Assembly: GCF_016595155.1 (NCBI RefSeq)
Contig: NZ_JAENGP010000008.1
Coordinates: 1-64,000 of the forward strand
Direction of reading: 5' to 3'
DNA: 64,000 nucleotides
Origin: Advenella mandrilli
Lineage (GTDB): Bacteria > Pseudomonadota > Gammaproteobacteria > Burkholderiales > Burkholderiaceae_B
The notes under the pieces are model-generated. The model was given only the letters and a program-made list of their open reading frames with translations. It made no database searches and had not been told where the DNA came from. Numbering within the stretch: position 1 is the stretch's first letter; each line of letters begins with the position of its first letter. The translations under genes were made by a program, and so were the position numbers. Shown piece after piece: positions 46,036-56,172 of this stretch.

Positions 46036-47016
46036 TTGGTTCCCTTTTCTATTCTGGATTTATCGCCTGTAAACGAAAGCGAAACGGTGGGTGATGCGCT
46101 TGCCAACTCATTGTTGCTGGCAAAAAAAGCTGAGGCGTGCGGTTTTACGCGTTTTTGGATGGCTGAGCATCATAATATTCCAGGCATCGCGAGTTCCGCT
46201 ACGGCAGTAGCCATTGGCTATATCGCAGCAGGAACCAGCCGGATTCGTGTTGGTTCGGGGGGTGTTATGCTGCCCAATCATTCGCCCTTGATCATTGCAG
46301 AGCAGTTTGGTACTTTGGCTTCTTTGTACCCGAACCGGATTGATTTGGGTTTGGGCAGGGCGCCTGGCACGGACATGAATACGGCAAGGGCTTTGCGACG
46401 GGATTTACATGCCAGCGCAGAGAATTTTCCGCAGGATGTACAGGAGTTGCAGTATTATTTTCGCCAGCCCGAAGAGGGGCAGAAAATTGTAGCAGTGCCT
46501 GCAGCAGGTGTTCAGGTGCCGGTTTGGTTATTGGGTTCGAGCCTGTACAGTGCGCAACTGGCGGCCTATCTTGGCTTGCCTTTTTCTTTTGCCTCGCATT
46601 TTGCGCCTGGTGATTTAATGAATGCCCTGTCGGTATACCGCTCTTCTTTCAGGCCTTCTGTTTATCTTGATAAACCCTATGCCAGTGCTTGTGTGAATGT
46701 AGTGGCTGCACAAACTGATGAGCTGGCCAAGTATCATTTTACTTCGCACCAGATGGCATCAGTGCAGCTTTTCAGGAATACGCCCGGAAAACTTCAGCCA
46801 CCGGTTAATAATATTGATGAGCATATTTCTCCTGCCGAGCGTGCCAGTATCAATCACAAACTTATCTATTCCATGGTGGGAAGCGCTAAGACGGTTGCTG
46901 ATGGAATTTCAGATTTTGTGGAAATGACAGGGGTGGATGAGCTAATGATGACGTCACGGGTTTATGATGTTGCCGCCAGGCTTGAGTCCATAAAATTGGT
47001 AAGTTCGGCCTTTTAA
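46036..47016 (+). CDS. LLM-class flavin-dependent oxidoreductase (luciferase-like)
   Basis: A 326-residue TIM-barrel flavin monooxygenase of the luciferase-like family, close to the MsnO8/YhbW group. Conserved stretches include [52 protein letters not shown] and [17 protein letters not shown]. It would use reduced flavin and oxygen; its substrate is unknown. The start is TTG at 46036 with AGG about eight bases upstream. It lies 42 bases after trmD, in the place where rplS is expected. Confidence 0.87.
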   Translation: MVPFSILDLSPVNESETVGDALANSLLLAKKAEACGFTRFWMAEHHNIPGIASSATAVAIGYIAAGTSRIRVGSGGVMLPNHSPLIIAEQFGTLASLYPNRIDLGLGRAPGTDMNTARALRRDLHASAENFPQDVQELQYYFRQPEEGQKIVAVPAAGVQVPVWLLGSSLYSAQLAAYLGLPFSFASHFAPGDLMNALSVYRSSFRPSVYLDKPYASACVNVVAAQTDELAKYHFTSHQMASVQLFRNTPGKLQPPVNNIDEHISPAERASINHKLIYSMVGSAKTVADGISDFVEMTGVDELMMTSRVYDVAARLESIKLVSSAF

Positions 47017-47237
47017 GGTGATCTTGCTTTTGGTGATATTAAATATTGTTTAATTTTGTCAGATATCTATTTTCACTTGATTTTAAAGTGTGTATGATTT
47101 AAGTAAATTAGTTCAAAATACGGTGTTCTTTTAACTTATTGTTTTTTAAGGCAAAAAAAATTTTAAATATGCACGTTTATTTAGCATATTTAAAAAAAGC
47201 TTGCCATAACTGGGGTTTTCCCTCAAACTATAGGGCT

Positions 47238-47729
47238 ATGGTTACTAAAGTACTTTTCGTCTGTATGGGCAATATCTGCCGCTCGCCTAGTGCCGAGGGG
47301 GTATTGCGTCGTCTCGTCCAAGAGGCAGGCCTGCAAAATTCAATTCAGGTTGATTCGGCAGGTACCCAAAACTACCATATTGGTGATGCGCCCGATGGCC
47401 GGGCACAACTGGCAACCCGTAAACGCGGTTATGACATTTCCCAGCACCGTGCCCGTCAGGTCACTGCAGAAGATTTCACGGAATATGATCTTATTCTTGC
47501 CATGGACTGGGATAATCTTTCTTATATGCAACAAATCTGTCCAAAACCATTACGGCATAAACTAATGCTTTTAATGCGTTTTGCCAATGATTATGAAGAA
47601 GCAACCGTCCCGGACCCTTATTATGGTGGTCTCGATGGCTTTTTCAAAATGCTCGATTACCTCGAGGATGCCTGTCAGGGCGTGTTCGAAATAGTCAGCA
47701 AACGCGTTAAACAATATCAAGCTGCATAA
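47238..47729 (+). CDS. Low-molecular-weight protein-tyrosine phosphatase
   Basis: A 163-residue phosphatase. The P-loop VLFVCMGNICRSPSAEG has the C-x5-R-S signature near the N-terminus, and the general acid loop VPDPYYGGLDGF lies at about 124-135. The frame runs upstream to an ATG at 47139, but the start at 47238 gives the usual family N-terminus (MVTKVLFVC). In bacteria such enzymes act on tyrosine kinases of capsule synthesis or on arsenate; no such genes are adjacent. It is followed by the IscR-regulated isc operon. Confidence 0.9.
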   Translation: MVTKVLFVCMGNICRSPSAEGVLRRLVQEAGLQNSIQVDSAGTQNYHIGDAPDGRAQLATRKRGYDISQHRARQVTAEDFTEYDLILAMDWDNLSYMQQICPKPLRHKLMLLMRFANDYEEATVPDPYYGGLDGFFKMLDYLEDACQGVFEIVSKRVKQYQAA

Positions 47730-47795
47730 CTCTCTGCCAATCTGACTATTGCACAAATATGACAATATTTGTGCAAATTTCATTATATCAATAAT

Positions 47796-47820
47796 AAATC
47801 CTAGTAAATTAGTCGACTAT
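47796..47820 (+). promoter_or_regulatory. IscR type 1-like site (upstream copy)
   Basis: This 25-base element ends in AGTAAATTAGTCGACTAT. It agrees with about 21 of 25 positions of the type 1 IscR consensus that I recall from E. coli, with the right half (AGTCGACTAT) perfect and the left half degraded. It is one of two tandem copies in front of iscR, 30 bases apart centre to centre. Confidence 0.65.
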
Positions 47821-47825
47821 TTGAT

Positions 47826-47850
47826 ATACTTGAGTAAATTACTCGGCTAT
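47826..47850 (+). promoter_or_regulatory. IscR type 1-like site (proximal copy)
   Basis: The element starts ATACTTGAGT, has the centre AAATT and ends ACTCGGCTAT. It fits the 25-base type 1 IscR pattern at all but two positions; the changed bases are the symmetric C and G of GACT/AGTC, here GAGT/ACTC, so dyad symmetry is kept. It ends 18 bases before the iscR start. It probably mediates feedback repression of the operon by [2Fe-2S]-IscR. Confidence 0.72.
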
Positions 47851-47868
47851 TGTGGCAAGGAATTTATT

Positions 47869-48372
47869 ATGCGATTAACTACGAAAGGTCGATTTGCTGT
47901 CACGGCAATGATTGATCTGGCCTTACGCCAGAACAGCGGCCCCATAACTTTATCAACAGTCAGCGAAAGACAAAATATTTCTCTTTCTTATCTTGAACAG
48001 CTGTTCGGGAAGTTGCGTCGTCACGAGCTGGTGGAAAGTATTCGTGGGCCGGGTGGTGGCTATATTTTGGCCCGCTTCGCAAGAGAAATTACAATCGCCG
48101 ATATTATTTTTGCTGTGGATGAGCCTTTGGATGCGACCAGTTGTGGTAGCAAGTCCGAGTGCACATCCGGTAAAGATGGAAGCTTATCAGGAAAGTGCAT
48201 GACGCACGATCTCTGGACCAACCTGAACCGGAGAATGGTGGATTACCTCGATTCCGTCACGCTTCAGGACTTGGTTGATCAGCAACGCATGCGTCAATTG
48301 AATCAGGCTCCGCAAACAAACAGTATCCTGATGCAAAGAAAAACCGATTCCCTGACTTCCGTCATTGTATAA
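47869..48372 (+). CDS. iscR: Fe-S cluster assembly transcriptional regulator IscR
   Basis: A 167-residue Rrf2-family regulator that senses Fe-S status and represses isc genes when holding a [2Fe-2S] cluster. The winged helix has MRLTTKGRFAVTAMIDLAL and NISLSYLEQLFGKLRRHELV. Cluster ligands are Cys92, Cys98 and Cys110, with His113 in MTHDLW. In E. coli the third cysteine is at 104, so this loop is about six residues longer. The ATG at 47869 has AAGGAA upstream and gives the standard N-terminus. Two IscR-type sites lie just upstream. Confidence 0.95.
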   Translation: MRLTTKGRFAVTAMIDLALRQNSGPITLSTVSERQNISLSYLEQLFGKLRRHELVESIRGPGGGYILARFAREITIADIIFAVDEPLDATSCGSKSECTSGKDGSLSGKCMTHDLWTNLNRRMVDYLDSVTLQDLVDQQRMRQLNQAPQTNSILMQRKTDSLTSVIV

Positions 48373-48390
48373 ATTTTGGAGTTTGATGTT

Positions 48391-49602
48391 ATGGCAAAGC
48401 GCCCGATATATTTAGATTATTCCGCCACAACCCCGGTAGATCCAATCGTTGTGGAAAAAATGATTCCCTGGTTGTACGAAGATTTTGGCAACCCGGCTTC
48501 ACGCAGTCATGCATTTGGCTGGGAAGCAGAAGAGGCTGTTGAAGATGCGCGTAGACAAGTAGCCGAACTGGTCAATGCCGACCCAAGGGAGATCGTCTGG
48601 ACATCGGGCGCCACTGAATCAAACAACCTGGCCATTAAAGGCGCCGCTCACTTTTATGCCGAGCGTGGCAAACATATTATCACGATTAAAACCGAGCATA
48701 AGGCGGTGCTTGATACGACCCGTGAGCTGGAGCGTCAGGGCTTTGAAGTGACTTATCTTGGTGTCCAGGAAAATGGCCTGGTTGACCTTGAAACGCTCAA
48801 AGCGGCTATCCGTCCCGACACCATCCTGATTTCTGTCATGTTTGTTAATAATGAAATCGGTGTTGTGCAAGATATTGCGTCAATCGGTGAGTTGTGTCGT
48901 GAAAAGGGCATTATATTTCACGTGGATGCCGCACAAGCAACGGGCAAAGTGGATATTGATCTGCAAACACTCAAGGTGGATCTGATGTCATTTTCGGCCC
49001 ACAAGACCTATGGCCCCAAAGGTATTGGTGCCTTGTATATCCGTCGTAAACCACGTATTCGCATTGAAGCGCAAATGCATGGCGGTGGTCATGAACGCGG
49101 CTTCCGTTCGGGCACGCTGGCAACCCATCAAATCGTGGGCATGGGCGAGGCTTTTCATTTAGCCAAATTGCATATGCAGGCAGAAATCGAACGTATCCGT
49201 GCATTGCGTGATCGCTTATGGAATGGTTTGTCTGAAATTGAAGAGGTTTACCTGAATGGCGATATGGAACAGCGTGTTCCCCATAACCTGAATGTCAGCT
49301 TCAATTATGTAGAAGGTGAGTCCCTGATTATGGCCATTAAAGAATTGGCGGTATCCAGTGGGTCTGCCTGTACTTCTGCCAGTCTGGAGCCTTCTTATGT
49401 ATTGCGGGCACTGGGCAGGAACGATGAGCTGGCACACAGTTCGATCCGTTTCACTATTGGCCGTTTTACCACCGAAGAAGAAATTGATTTCGCTGTTGAA
49501 TTGATCAAATCACGTGTTGGCAAACTGCGCGACATGTCTCCTTTGTGGGAAATGGCCAAAGAGGGCATTGATCTTGATGCGGTTCAATGGGCCGCGCACT
49601 AA
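48391..49602 (+). CDS. iscS: Cysteine desulfurase IscS
   Basis: A 403-residue PLP-dependent enzyme that removes sulfur from cysteine for Fe-S clusters and tRNA thiolation. Visible are [28 protein letters not shown], the PLP lysine in [17 protein letters not shown] and the mobile cysteine loop [24 protein letters not shown] nine bases before the ATG at 48391 sets the start. It lies 18 bases after iscR and 20 before iscU. Confidence 0.97.
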   Translation: MAKRPIYLDYSATTPVDPIVVEKMIPWLYEDFGNPASRSHAFGWEAEEAVEDARRQVAELVNADPREIVWTSGATESNNLAIKGAAHFYAERGKHIITIKTEHKAVLDTTRELERQGFEVTYLGVQENGLVDLETLKAAIRPDTILISVMFVNNEIGVVQDIASIGELCREKGIIFHVDAAQATGKVDIDLQTLKVDLMSFSAHKTYGPKGIGALYIRRKPRIRIEAQMHGGGHERGFRSGTLATHQIVGMGEAFHLAKLHMQAEIERIRALRDRLWNGLSEIEEVYLNGDMEQRVPHNLNVSFNYVEGESLIMAIKELAVSSGSACTSASLEPSYVLRALGRNDELAHSSIRFTIGRFTTEEEIDFAVELIKSRVGKLRDMSPLWEMAKEGIDLDAVQWAAH

Positions 49603-49622
49603 TTTAAAGCAGGAGTATTATC

Positions 49623-50006
49623 ATGGCTTACAGTAACAAAGTTTTAGACCACTATGAAAATCCGCGTAACGTCGGTTCTTTTGATAAAGACGACGAAGCA
49701 GTGGGTACCGGTATGGTAGGAGCACCTGCCTGTGGTGACGTAATGAAACTGCAAATCAGGGTTAATAAAGAAGGCGTTATTGAAGATGCCAAATTTAAAA
49801 CCTATGGTTGTGGCTCTGCGATCGCTTCCAGCTCGCTGGTGACCGAATGGGTTAAAGGCAAAACGCTGGATCAGGCTTTGGATATCCGCAATACGCAAAT
49901 AGCCGAAGAACTTGCCTTGCCACCGGTAAAAATTCACTGTTCAATTCTGGCTGAAGATGCGATTAAGGCAGCAGTACAGGATTACAAGGAAAAACATACG
50001 AGCTGA
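49623..50006 (+). CDS. iscU: Fe-S cluster scaffold IscU
   Basis: A 127-residue scaffold on which clusters are built from iron and IscS sulfur. The three cysteines are in [22 protein letters not shown] and [11 protein letters not shown]. The LPPVK motif recognised by the HscA chaperone precedes the third cysteine. AGGAGTATTATC precedes the ATG. All functional residues are present. Confidence 0.97.
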   Translation: MAYSNKVLDHYENPRNVGSFDKDDEAVGTGMVGAPACGDVMKLQIRVNKEGVIEDAKFKTYGCGSAIASSSLVTEWVKGKTLDQALDIRNTQIAEELALPPVKIHCSILAEDAIKAAVQDYKEKHTS

Positions 50007-50008
50007 TT

Positions 50009-50332
50009 ATGGCAATTACATTAACTCAAAAAGCGGCAAATCACATTCAGGACTACCTCGACAGAAGAGGCAAGGGCTTAGGCTTGCGCCTAGGGGTAAG
50101 AACGACAGGTTGTTCAGGCATGGCATATAAGCTTGAATATGTTGATGCACCTGATGATAGCGACGTTCTGTTCGAGAGTTTTGGTGTAAAAATTTTTGTC
50201 GATCCAAAAAGCCTGGCTTATATTGATGGCACCGAACTGGACTACGCACGTGAGGGCTTGAATGAAGGATTCAAATTTTCAAACCCCAACGAGAAAGCCA
50301 GTTGTGGTTGTGGTGAATCATTCTCGGTATAG
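50009..50332 (+). CDS. iscA: Iron-sulfur cluster assembly protein IscA
   Basis: A 107-residue A-type carrier that passes iron or clusters to target proteins. The conserved cysteines are in [15 protein letters not shown] and the C-terminal CGCGESF. It starts two bases after the iscU stop. Standard length and motifs. Confidence 0.96.
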   Translation: MAITLTQKAANHIQDYLDRRGKGLGLRLGVRTTGCSGMAYKLEYVDAPDDSDVLFESFGVKIFVDPKSLAYIDGTELDYAREGLNEGFKFSNPNEKASCGCGESFSV

Positions 50333-50343
50333 GTAGAACTTCT

Positions 50344-50844
50344 TTGGATAATCATTTCAGTTTATTGAATTTACCCAAGCGGTTTGACCTTTCCGGGGAG
50401 GCCTTGGAACAGTCCTGGAAACAGGCCTCTTCCCAGGTTCATCCTGATCGTTTTGCCACCGCTTCAGCGGCTGAAAAACGGGTTGCGGTTCAATGGGCCT
50501 CTCGTGTCAATGATGCTTACCAAACCTTAAAAAGCCCATTAAGCCGTGCTGCCTATATGTGTGAGCTTGAAGGTTTTCCGGTTCAGGCAGAAAGCAACAC
50601 CGCAATGGGTGCAACATTCTTAATGACCCAAATGCAGTGGCGTGAGCAACTTGATGATGTTCGTGCCAACCCACAGCATAATGGGTTAAGTGAACTGTTG
50701 CAGGAAATTCAGGCAAAGCAGCTTGAGTTGTTTAATGAAATGAAAAGTTTAATTGATGCACAGCAAGACTATGCCAGCGCGACCCAACGGGTTCGCGAGT
50801 GGATGTTTGTTAATAAAATGCATCAGGAAGTTAAGGCACTGTAA
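50344..50844 (+). CDS. hscB: Fe-S cluster co-chaperone HscB
   Basis: A 166-residue J-type co-chaperone that brings IscU to HscA and stimulates its ATPase. The J-domain HPD is in [11 protein letters not shown] at about residue 33, and the C-terminal helical bundle that binds IscU follows. The start codon appears to be TTG at 50344, 11 bases after the iscA stop, with AGGTAGAA upstream. No ATG gives the complete J-domain. Confidence 0.94.
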   Translation: MDNHFSLLNLPKRFDLSGEALEQSWKQASSQVHPDRFATASAAEKRVAVQWASRVNDAYQTLKSPLSRAAYMCELEGFPVQAESNTAMGATFLMTQMQWREQLDDVRANPQHNGLSELLQEIQAKQLELFNEMKSLIDAQQDYASATQRVREWMFVNKMHQEVKAL

Positions 50845-50873
50845 ACTTTAACTTATTATTTACGAAGTACAAT

Positions 50874-52736
50874 ATGGCCCTCTTACAAATTTCAGAACCT
50901 GGCGCATCACCGGCTCCACATCAACGCCGCCTGGCAGTTGGCATAGATTTGGGTACCACCCATTCCCTGGTTGCTTCGGTGCGCAACAGTATTGCCGAAA
51001 TCCTGACCGATAAAAACGGAAAAAAACTATTGCCTTCTGTGGTGCGGTATTTGCAAAACGGTGATGTTGAAATTGGACACACTGCGGTCAGGAAACAGAA
51101 TTCGGACCCTTTAAATACCATTGTTTCTGTCAAGCGTCTAATGGGCCGCTCATTTAATGAAGCCTCTACTTACGCACTTCCCTATGAACTTATTGACGAA
51201 CCGGGTATGGTTCGCCTTGGTACGGTTCAAGGGCCAGTCAGTCCCGTCGAGGTATCGGCTCAAATTCTGGCCAAACTGCGTCAGCAGGCAGAAGATGTTT
51301 TGGGTGATGAATTAGTGGGGGCAGTTATTACCGTGCCTGCTTATTTTGATGATGCCCAGCGTCAGGCTACCCGTGATGCCGCCCGCCTGGCCGGTCTAAA
51401 TGTATTGCGACTTATCAATGAACCAACGGCCGCTGCCATTGCTTATGGCCTGGACAATGCCGCTGAAGGTATTTATGCGGTTTACGATCTGGGTGGTGGC
51501 ACCTTTGATATTTCCATTCTCAAGCTTAGCAAGGGCGTGTTTGAAGTTATTGCGACCAGTGGCGATACACAATTGGGCGGTGATGACTTTGATGACGTGA
51601 TCATCAATGACATCATGAAACATCATGACAAAAGCAATTTAAGCGCAGGCGACAAGCGCTCCTTGCGTACATTGGCCAAACAGGTTCGTGAAAAACTAAC
51701 CGAGCATCCCCGTGCCGTGTTCCAGATTACCTTGTCTGATGGCCTGCATATAGACCAGAATTTCCCCCGTAATCATTTTGAAAATATTGCCAAAGACCTG
51801 GTGAACCGTTCGCTTGAACGCGTGAAGCAAACATTGAAAGATGCTTCATTGGACGTGACGGATATCAAGGGAGTTGTCATGGTTGGGGGGGCTACCCGCA
51901 TGCCGGTCATCCGTACGATGGTGGCCGATTTCTTCAAACAGGAACCTTTGATCAACCTGAATCCCGATGAGGTGGTAGCCCTGGGTGCTTCTTTGCAGGC
52001 CAATTTACTGGCGGGCAATCGCAGCGCCGATGATGACTGGTTGCTTCTTGATGTGACGCCGTTGTCATTAGGCCTTGAAACCATGGGTGGTCTGGTGGAA
52101 AAAGTGATTCCACGCAATAGCACCATTCCTGTTGCCCGGGCCCAGGAATTCACCACATTCAAAGACGGTCAAACCGCCATGAGTGTGCATGTTGTACAGG
52201 GTGAGCGTGAGTTGGTTAATCATTGCCGTTCATTGGCGCGTTTTGAATTGCGTGGCATTCCACCCATGGTGGCCGGTGCTGCACGTATTCGGGTAACCTT
52301 CCAGGTGGATGCCGATGGCTTGCTTAGTGTGACAGCTCGAGAGCAAAGTACGGGCATAGAAGCAGCGGTTACGGTTAAACCTTCGTATGGTTTGTCCGAT
52401 GATGAAATTTCTTCAATGCTGCAAGATAGCTTTGAAAAGTCAGATGAAGATGCCAAAATGCGCATGCATCGTGAACAGCAGGTGGAAGCCCGTCAATTAG
52501 TTGAGTCTATTGACGCGGCCATCAAGAAAGATGGCGATTTGCTGGAAGCAGATGAACTGGCACGAATTCAGCAACTGTTGACTGAAACAGTCAAGTTGGC
52601 AGAAAGCGGTTCAACCGATGAAATTCATGATGCCGTGCAAGCTTTGTCTCAGGCAACCGATGATTTTGCAGCCCGCCGCATGGATCGCAGTATCCGCCAG
52701 GCGCTTTCAGGTAAAACCCTAGATCAAATAGCATAA
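50874..52736 (+). CDS. hscA: Fe-S cluster chaperone HscA (Hsp70 family)
   Basis: A 620-residue specialised Hsp70 that releases clusters from IscU. The ATPase domain has [47 protein letters not shown] and [13 protein letters not shown]. The linker and substrate domain carry [17 protein letters not shown]. Length is standard for HscA and shorter than DnaK. It lies between hscB and fdx in the conserved order. Confidence 0.97.
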   Translation: MALLQISEPGASPAPHQRRLAVGIDLGTTHSLVASVRNSIAEILTDKNGKKLLPSVVRYLQNGDVEIGHTAVRKQNSDPLNTIVSVKRLMGRSFNEASTYALPYELIDEPGMVRLGTVQGPVSPVEVSAQILAKLRQQAEDVLGDELVGAVITVPAYFDDAQRQATRDAARLAGLNVLRLINEPTAAAIAYGLDNAAEGIYAVYDLGGGTFDISILKLSKGVFEVIATSGDTQLGGDDFDDVIINDIMKHHDKSNLSAGDKRSLRTLAKQVREKLTEHPRAVFQITLSDGLHIDQNFPRNHFENIAKDLVNRSLERVKQTLKDASLDVTDIKGVVMVGGATRMPVIRTMVADFFKQEPLINLNPDEVVALGASLQANLLAGNRSADDDWLLLDVTPLSLGLETMGGLVEKVIPRNSTIPVARAQEFTTFKDGQTAMSVHVVQGERELVNHCRSLARFELRGIPPMVAGAARIRVTFQVDADGLLSVTAREQSTGIEAAVTVKPSYGLSDDEISSMLQDSFEKSDEDAKMRMHREQQVEARQLVESIDAAIKKDGDLLEADELARIQQLLTETVKLAESGSTDEIHDAVQALSQATDDFAARRMDRSIRQALSGKTLDQIA

Positions 52737-52747
52737 TTGGAATATAA

Positions 52748-53089
52748 ATGCCAAAAATAACCATATTGCCACATGAGTCACTGTGCCCAGAGGGCGCTGT
52801 GATTGAAAATGCACCAGTTGGGGAGTCCATCTGTCGTGTCTTGTTGGACAATCATATTGAAATTGAACATGCCTGTGAATTATCATGTGCCTGTACGACT
52901 TGTCACGTTGTAGTCAAGGAAGGATTTTCTTCTCTTGAAGACGCTACCGATGATGAAGAAGATTTGCTGGACAGGGCATGGGGCTTGAAGTCCACTTCCC
53001 GTTTGTCTTGCCAGGCTAAAATCACGGGTGCAGATCTTGTGATCGAGATTCCAAAGTACACCATTAACCATGCCAAAGAGAATCACTAG
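52748..53089 (+). CDS. fdx: ISC-type [2Fe-2S] ferredoxin
   Basis: A 113-residue adrenodoxin-type ferredoxin that supplies electrons for cluster assembly. The cluster ligands are three cysteines in [14 protein letters not shown] and one in [10 protein letters not shown]. The acidic [11 protein letters not shown] helix is typical. It is the last isc gene seen; no iscX follows. Confidence 0.95.
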   Translation: MPKITILPHESLCPEGAVIENAPVGESICRVLLDNHIEIEHACELSCACTTCHVVVKEGFSSLEDATDDEEDLLDRAWGLKSTSRLSCQAKITGADLVIEIPKYTINHAKENH

Positions 53090-53108
53090 AAATAAGCAGG
53101 AAAGCAGT

Positions 53109-53969
53109 ATGAAAAGCATGACATCAACGATTGGAATAATTGTGGGGCTCATGCTTTTTTTCATGTCCGGCCTTTCTTTAGCCAACAATTACATCAAGGA
53201 TAAGCTACATAAACCTGTTCCCGGGGGGATTGCGGTGGTCAGCCTTGGCGAACATAGCCAGGCGCCCGGGGTGCAGTACGGGAATAAACCGGTCATGGTG
53301 GTTGCCAATGGCAATACGTCCGACTATCTGGCGATTGTTGGTATTCCACTTAAAATTAAATCAGGCAAGCACCTGCTTCAGGTTAAAACGGCAAGTGGTT
53401 CACAACAGCTGCCGTTTCAGGTTCAGACTAAGAAATATAAAGAGCAGCATATTAAGCTGAAGTCCAATAAATATGTCACGCCTTCTGAAGAGCATTTGGC
53501 CCGCATCAGGCGGGAGTTGGCGGCTCAAACTAATGCATATGCCAATTTCAGGCCGGAAAATCCCAGTAATGTTGTTCTGGATCGCCCGGTAGACGGTGGC
53601 CGCTACTCCAGTCCATTTGGATTGCGCCGTTTTTTTAACGGCCAAGAGCGTAACCCACATTCAGGGCTGGACATTGCCGTGCCAACCGGTACACCGGTAA
53701 AAGCACCAGCAGATGGGGTGATTACCATTGTTGATGATTATTATTTTAATGGTAAAACGGTTTTTATCGATCATGGCCAGGGCATGGTCACCATGTATTG
53801 TCACTTGTCAGCTATTGAGGTTAAAAAAGGACAAACCATCAAAAGAGGTGAGGTCCTTGGGCGTGTAGGTACAACCGGACGCTCTACCGGTCCGCACTTG
53901 CACTGGAATGTCAGCCTGAACAATACCCGGGTGGATCCGGCCATTTTTGTTGGCGCTTTCCAGCCATGA
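53109..53969 (+). CDS. M23-family (LytM) metallopeptidase
   Basis: A 286-residue exported peptidase with an N-terminal signal segment (MKSMTSTIGIIVGLMLFF ... GLSLANN). The C-terminal LytM domain (about residues 165-280) keeps the zinc ligands in ERNPHSGLDIAVPTGTPV and the HLHWNVSLNNTRVDP motif. It should cut peptidoglycan cross-links or, less likely, activate an amidase. The start at 53109 has AGGAAAGCAGT before it; an earlier ATG at 53070 overlaps fdx. It follows fdx closely and may be co-transcribed. Confidence 0.9.
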   Translation: MKSMTSTIGIIVGLMLFFMSGLSLANNYIKDKLHKPVPGGIAVVSLGEHSQAPGVQYGNKPVMVVANGNTSDYLAIVGIPLKIKSGKHLLQVKTASGSQQLPFQVQTKKYKEQHIKLKSNKYVTPSEEHLARIRRELAAQTNAYANFRPENPSNVVLDRPVDGGRYSSPFGLRRFFNGQERNPHSGLDIAVPTGTPVKAPADGVITIVDDYYFNGKTVFIDHGQGMVTMYCHLSAIEVKKGQTIKRGEVLGRVGTTGRSTGPHLHWNVSLNNTRVDPAIFVGAFQP

Positions 53970-54137
53970 GTGCCATTCAATGGCCCACACCTTGCATATC
54001 CTTCGGACAGAGCTGGAAATGGCCATGGTGCTAAGTGGTTGCAATACCCTGTCTGACATAGATCATTCTATTTTGTTCACATAAAGTTTGATATAAATTC
54101 ACTAAAGACGACGGGTTATTCATGTTTTGCTTGTCAT

Positions 54138-54180
54138 TGACAAAATAATAATAGATAATAATGAGAATAGTTCGTATTTA
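54138..54180 (+). promoter_or_regulatory. Putative promoter with Fur box for the siderophore transporter
   Basis: TTGACA at 54138-54143 may be a -35 element. Downstream, GATAATAATGAGAATAGTT (54154-54172) with following CGTATTTATT resembles a Fur box (GATAATGATAATCATTATC-like, several positions matching). It would repress the ABC transporter genes when iron is sufficient. The -10 is not clear. Confidence 0.65.
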
Positions 54181-54299
54181 TTTAATGTCATCACAGCACA
54201 TGGTTTTAATTGAAGCATGCTGCCGATCTTCTTGTTGCACCTTGGTCTGATAAAGAAATCTTATGTGTTGTGGTTAAGATGATTATCACCGGTGAATCA

Positions 54300-55199
54300 A
54301 TGAAACTCATATTTCTTAAGTCAATTGTTTGTCTAACAAGCGCTTTGTTTTCCATGGCGCATGCTGTTGAAGTGGAAACCGTCCGTGGTGCTGCCCAGGT
54401 TCCTGAGCAGGTCAATTCCCTGGCGGTTTATGATATTGCCGCGCTAGATAGCCTGAAAGCATTAGGCATACAACCTAAAGGTGTTATCAAGGATGTTTAT
54501 GTCGATTACCTGGCCGACATGTCTAAAAAGGCTAAGGTGCATATTGGTACGATTAAAGACCCGGATCTTGAAGCGTTAAATGGCATGAGTCCTGATCTGG
54601 TTGTGATCGGTGGTCGTATGGCGCCCAATTATGACGTACTGTCAAAAGTAGCTCCAACACTGGATATGACAATGAATGGCAAAGCCGCTTTCAGACAAGG
54701 ATTTGATCGTATTGCCACGTACGGAAAAATCTTCAAAAAAGAAGAAGAGGCCGCTATATTAATTGCTAATCTTGAAAATGCCTTGAAGCAGGCTCAGGAA
54801 GCAGTCAAAGGCAAGGGCAATGCCTTGATGATTATGGTTAATGGTCCAAAAATCGCTTCATTTGGTGCCGAGTCACGATTTGGATATTTGTTTAATGAAA
54901 TTGGCATTGAACCGGCCGATTTGAATAAAAATGATGCCACCCACGGCCAACCTGTTTCTTTTGAGTTTATACAAAAACTTAACCCAGACTGGGTTATTGT
55001 GATGGATCGCACCTCTGCCATTAATGCCAAAGGTGAAAATGCCAAAGTGGTATTGGATAATGCGCTACTTAAAAATACGACCGCTTTTAGCAAGAACCAG
55101 GTCATCTATCTGGATTCTTCCTCATACCTTTCTTCAGGTGGTTACCAACAACTCATGACTGAACTTGAATTGCTAACCCAGGCATTCAAGGGTAGTTAA
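54300..55199 (+). CDS. Siderophore ABC transporter, periplasmic binding protein
   Basis: A 299-residue class III binding protein of the FatB/CeuA/YclQ type. A signal peptide (MKLIFLKSIVCLTSAL ... SMAHA) has no lipobox cysteine, so the protein should be free in the periplasm. Characteristic stretches are VNSLAVYDIAALDSLKALGI, LEALNGMSPDLVVIGGRMAP and PDWVIVMDRTSAI. ATG 54300 is preferred to 54210 because only it yields the signal peptide. It is the first gene of a four-gene importer. The ligand is likely a catecholate or carboxylate siderophore. Confidence 0.9.
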   Translation: MKLIFLKSIVCLTSALFSMAHAVEVETVRGAAQVPEQVNSLAVYDIAALDSLKALGIQPKGVIKDVYVDYLADMSKKAKVHIGTIKDPDLEALNGMSPDLVVIGGRMAPNYDVLSKVAPTLDMTMNGKAAFRQGFDRIATYGKIFKKEEEAAILIANLENALKQAQEAVKGKGNALMIMVNGPKIASFGAESRFGYLFNEIGIEPADLNKNDATHGQPVSFEFIQKLNPDWVIVMDRTSAINAKGENAKVVLDNALLKNTTAFSKNQVIYLDSSSYLSSGGYQQLMTELELLTQAFKGS

Positions 55200-55218
55200 T
55201 AAGTTCCTGATTTTCAGT

Positions 55219-56172
55219 ATGAAATTAAAAATTCTTGTACTTGCCATTATTTGTTTTTTGATAGTGGCAAGTTTGTTCGTTGGGGTTAGTGACGTTAATC
55301 TGGGATCAATGTTGAATGATCCACAGGCCTTAAATGTATTTCTAACCAGTCGTTTTCCCCGCACCCTGGCCATTGTCCTTAGTGGGGCATCCATGTCGAT
55401 TGCCGGCCTGATCATGCAAATGCTCATGAAAAACCGTTTTGTCGAACCGTCAATGGTGGGCACGACGCAAAGTGCCACACTTGGGCTTGTTGTGGTGACA
55501 TTGCTGTATCCGGGTGCCTCGCTCATGTTCAAAATGTTGGTGTCCTGTATGGCCGCGCTGATTGGGCTGTATGTATTCATGCTGATCGCCCGTCGCCTGC
55601 CACCGACTGCGTATTTAATGGTGCCGCTGGTGGGTATTATTTATGGCGGCGTGATTGGTGCCGCAGCCACATTTATTGCCTTTGAAATGGATATGATGCA
55701 GTTTCTGGCCGCCTGGATTAATGGTGATTTTTCCAGTGTTTTGGCCGGGCGCTATGAGTTGCTTTGGTTAACCGGCCTATTGGGCGTGATTGCCTACCTG
55801 TTTGCCAACCAGTTTACGATTGCCGGTCTTGGCAAAGAAATGAGCACCAACCTGGGCCTTAATTACAGCACCATTGTTTCTATTGGATTGGGTATTGTGG
55901 CTATTATTACGGCCATCGTGGTAGTGACGGTGGGGGCCATTCCTTTTGTGGGTCTGGTGGTTCCAAATATTATCAGTCGCCTTATGGGTGATAATTTGCG
56001 CGTTACCTTGCCATGGATTGCGATTATGGGGGCAGGCCTTGTTCTGGCATGCGATTTAGTCGGACGGTTGGCTAATTATCCCTATGAAATTCCGGTAGGC
56101 ACCGTTATTGGTATTCTAGGCACCGTGGTTTTCCTTTATCTGCTTTTTGTAAAGCCCGCTCATGTACGCTAA
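55219..56172 (+). CDS. Siderophore ABC transporter permease (first)
   Basis: A 317-residue integral membrane permease of the FecCD family with about nine hydrophobic segments. RFPRTLAIVLSGASMSIAGLIMQ and VGTTQSATLGLVVVTLL are the family's N-terminal hallmarks. VGAIPFVGLVVPNIISRLMG is the loop that contacts the ATPase. It follows the binding-protein gene by 19 bases and overlaps the second permease gene by 11. Confidence 0.92.
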   Translation: MKLKILVLAIICFLIVASLFVGVSDVNLGSMLNDPQALNVFLTSRFPRTLAIVLSGASMSIAGLIMQMLMKNRFVEPSMVGTTQSATLGLVVVTLLYPGASLMFKMLVSCMAALIGLYVFMLIARRLPPTAYLMVPLVGIIYGGVIGAAATFIAFEMDMMQFLAAWINGDFSSVLAGRYELLWLTGLLGVIAYLFANQFTIAGLGKEMSTNLGLNYSTIVSIGLGIVAIITAIVVVTVGAIPFVGLVVPNIISRLMGDNLRVTLPWIAIMGAGLVLACDLVGRLANYPYEIPVGTVIGILGTVVFLYLLFVKPAHVR

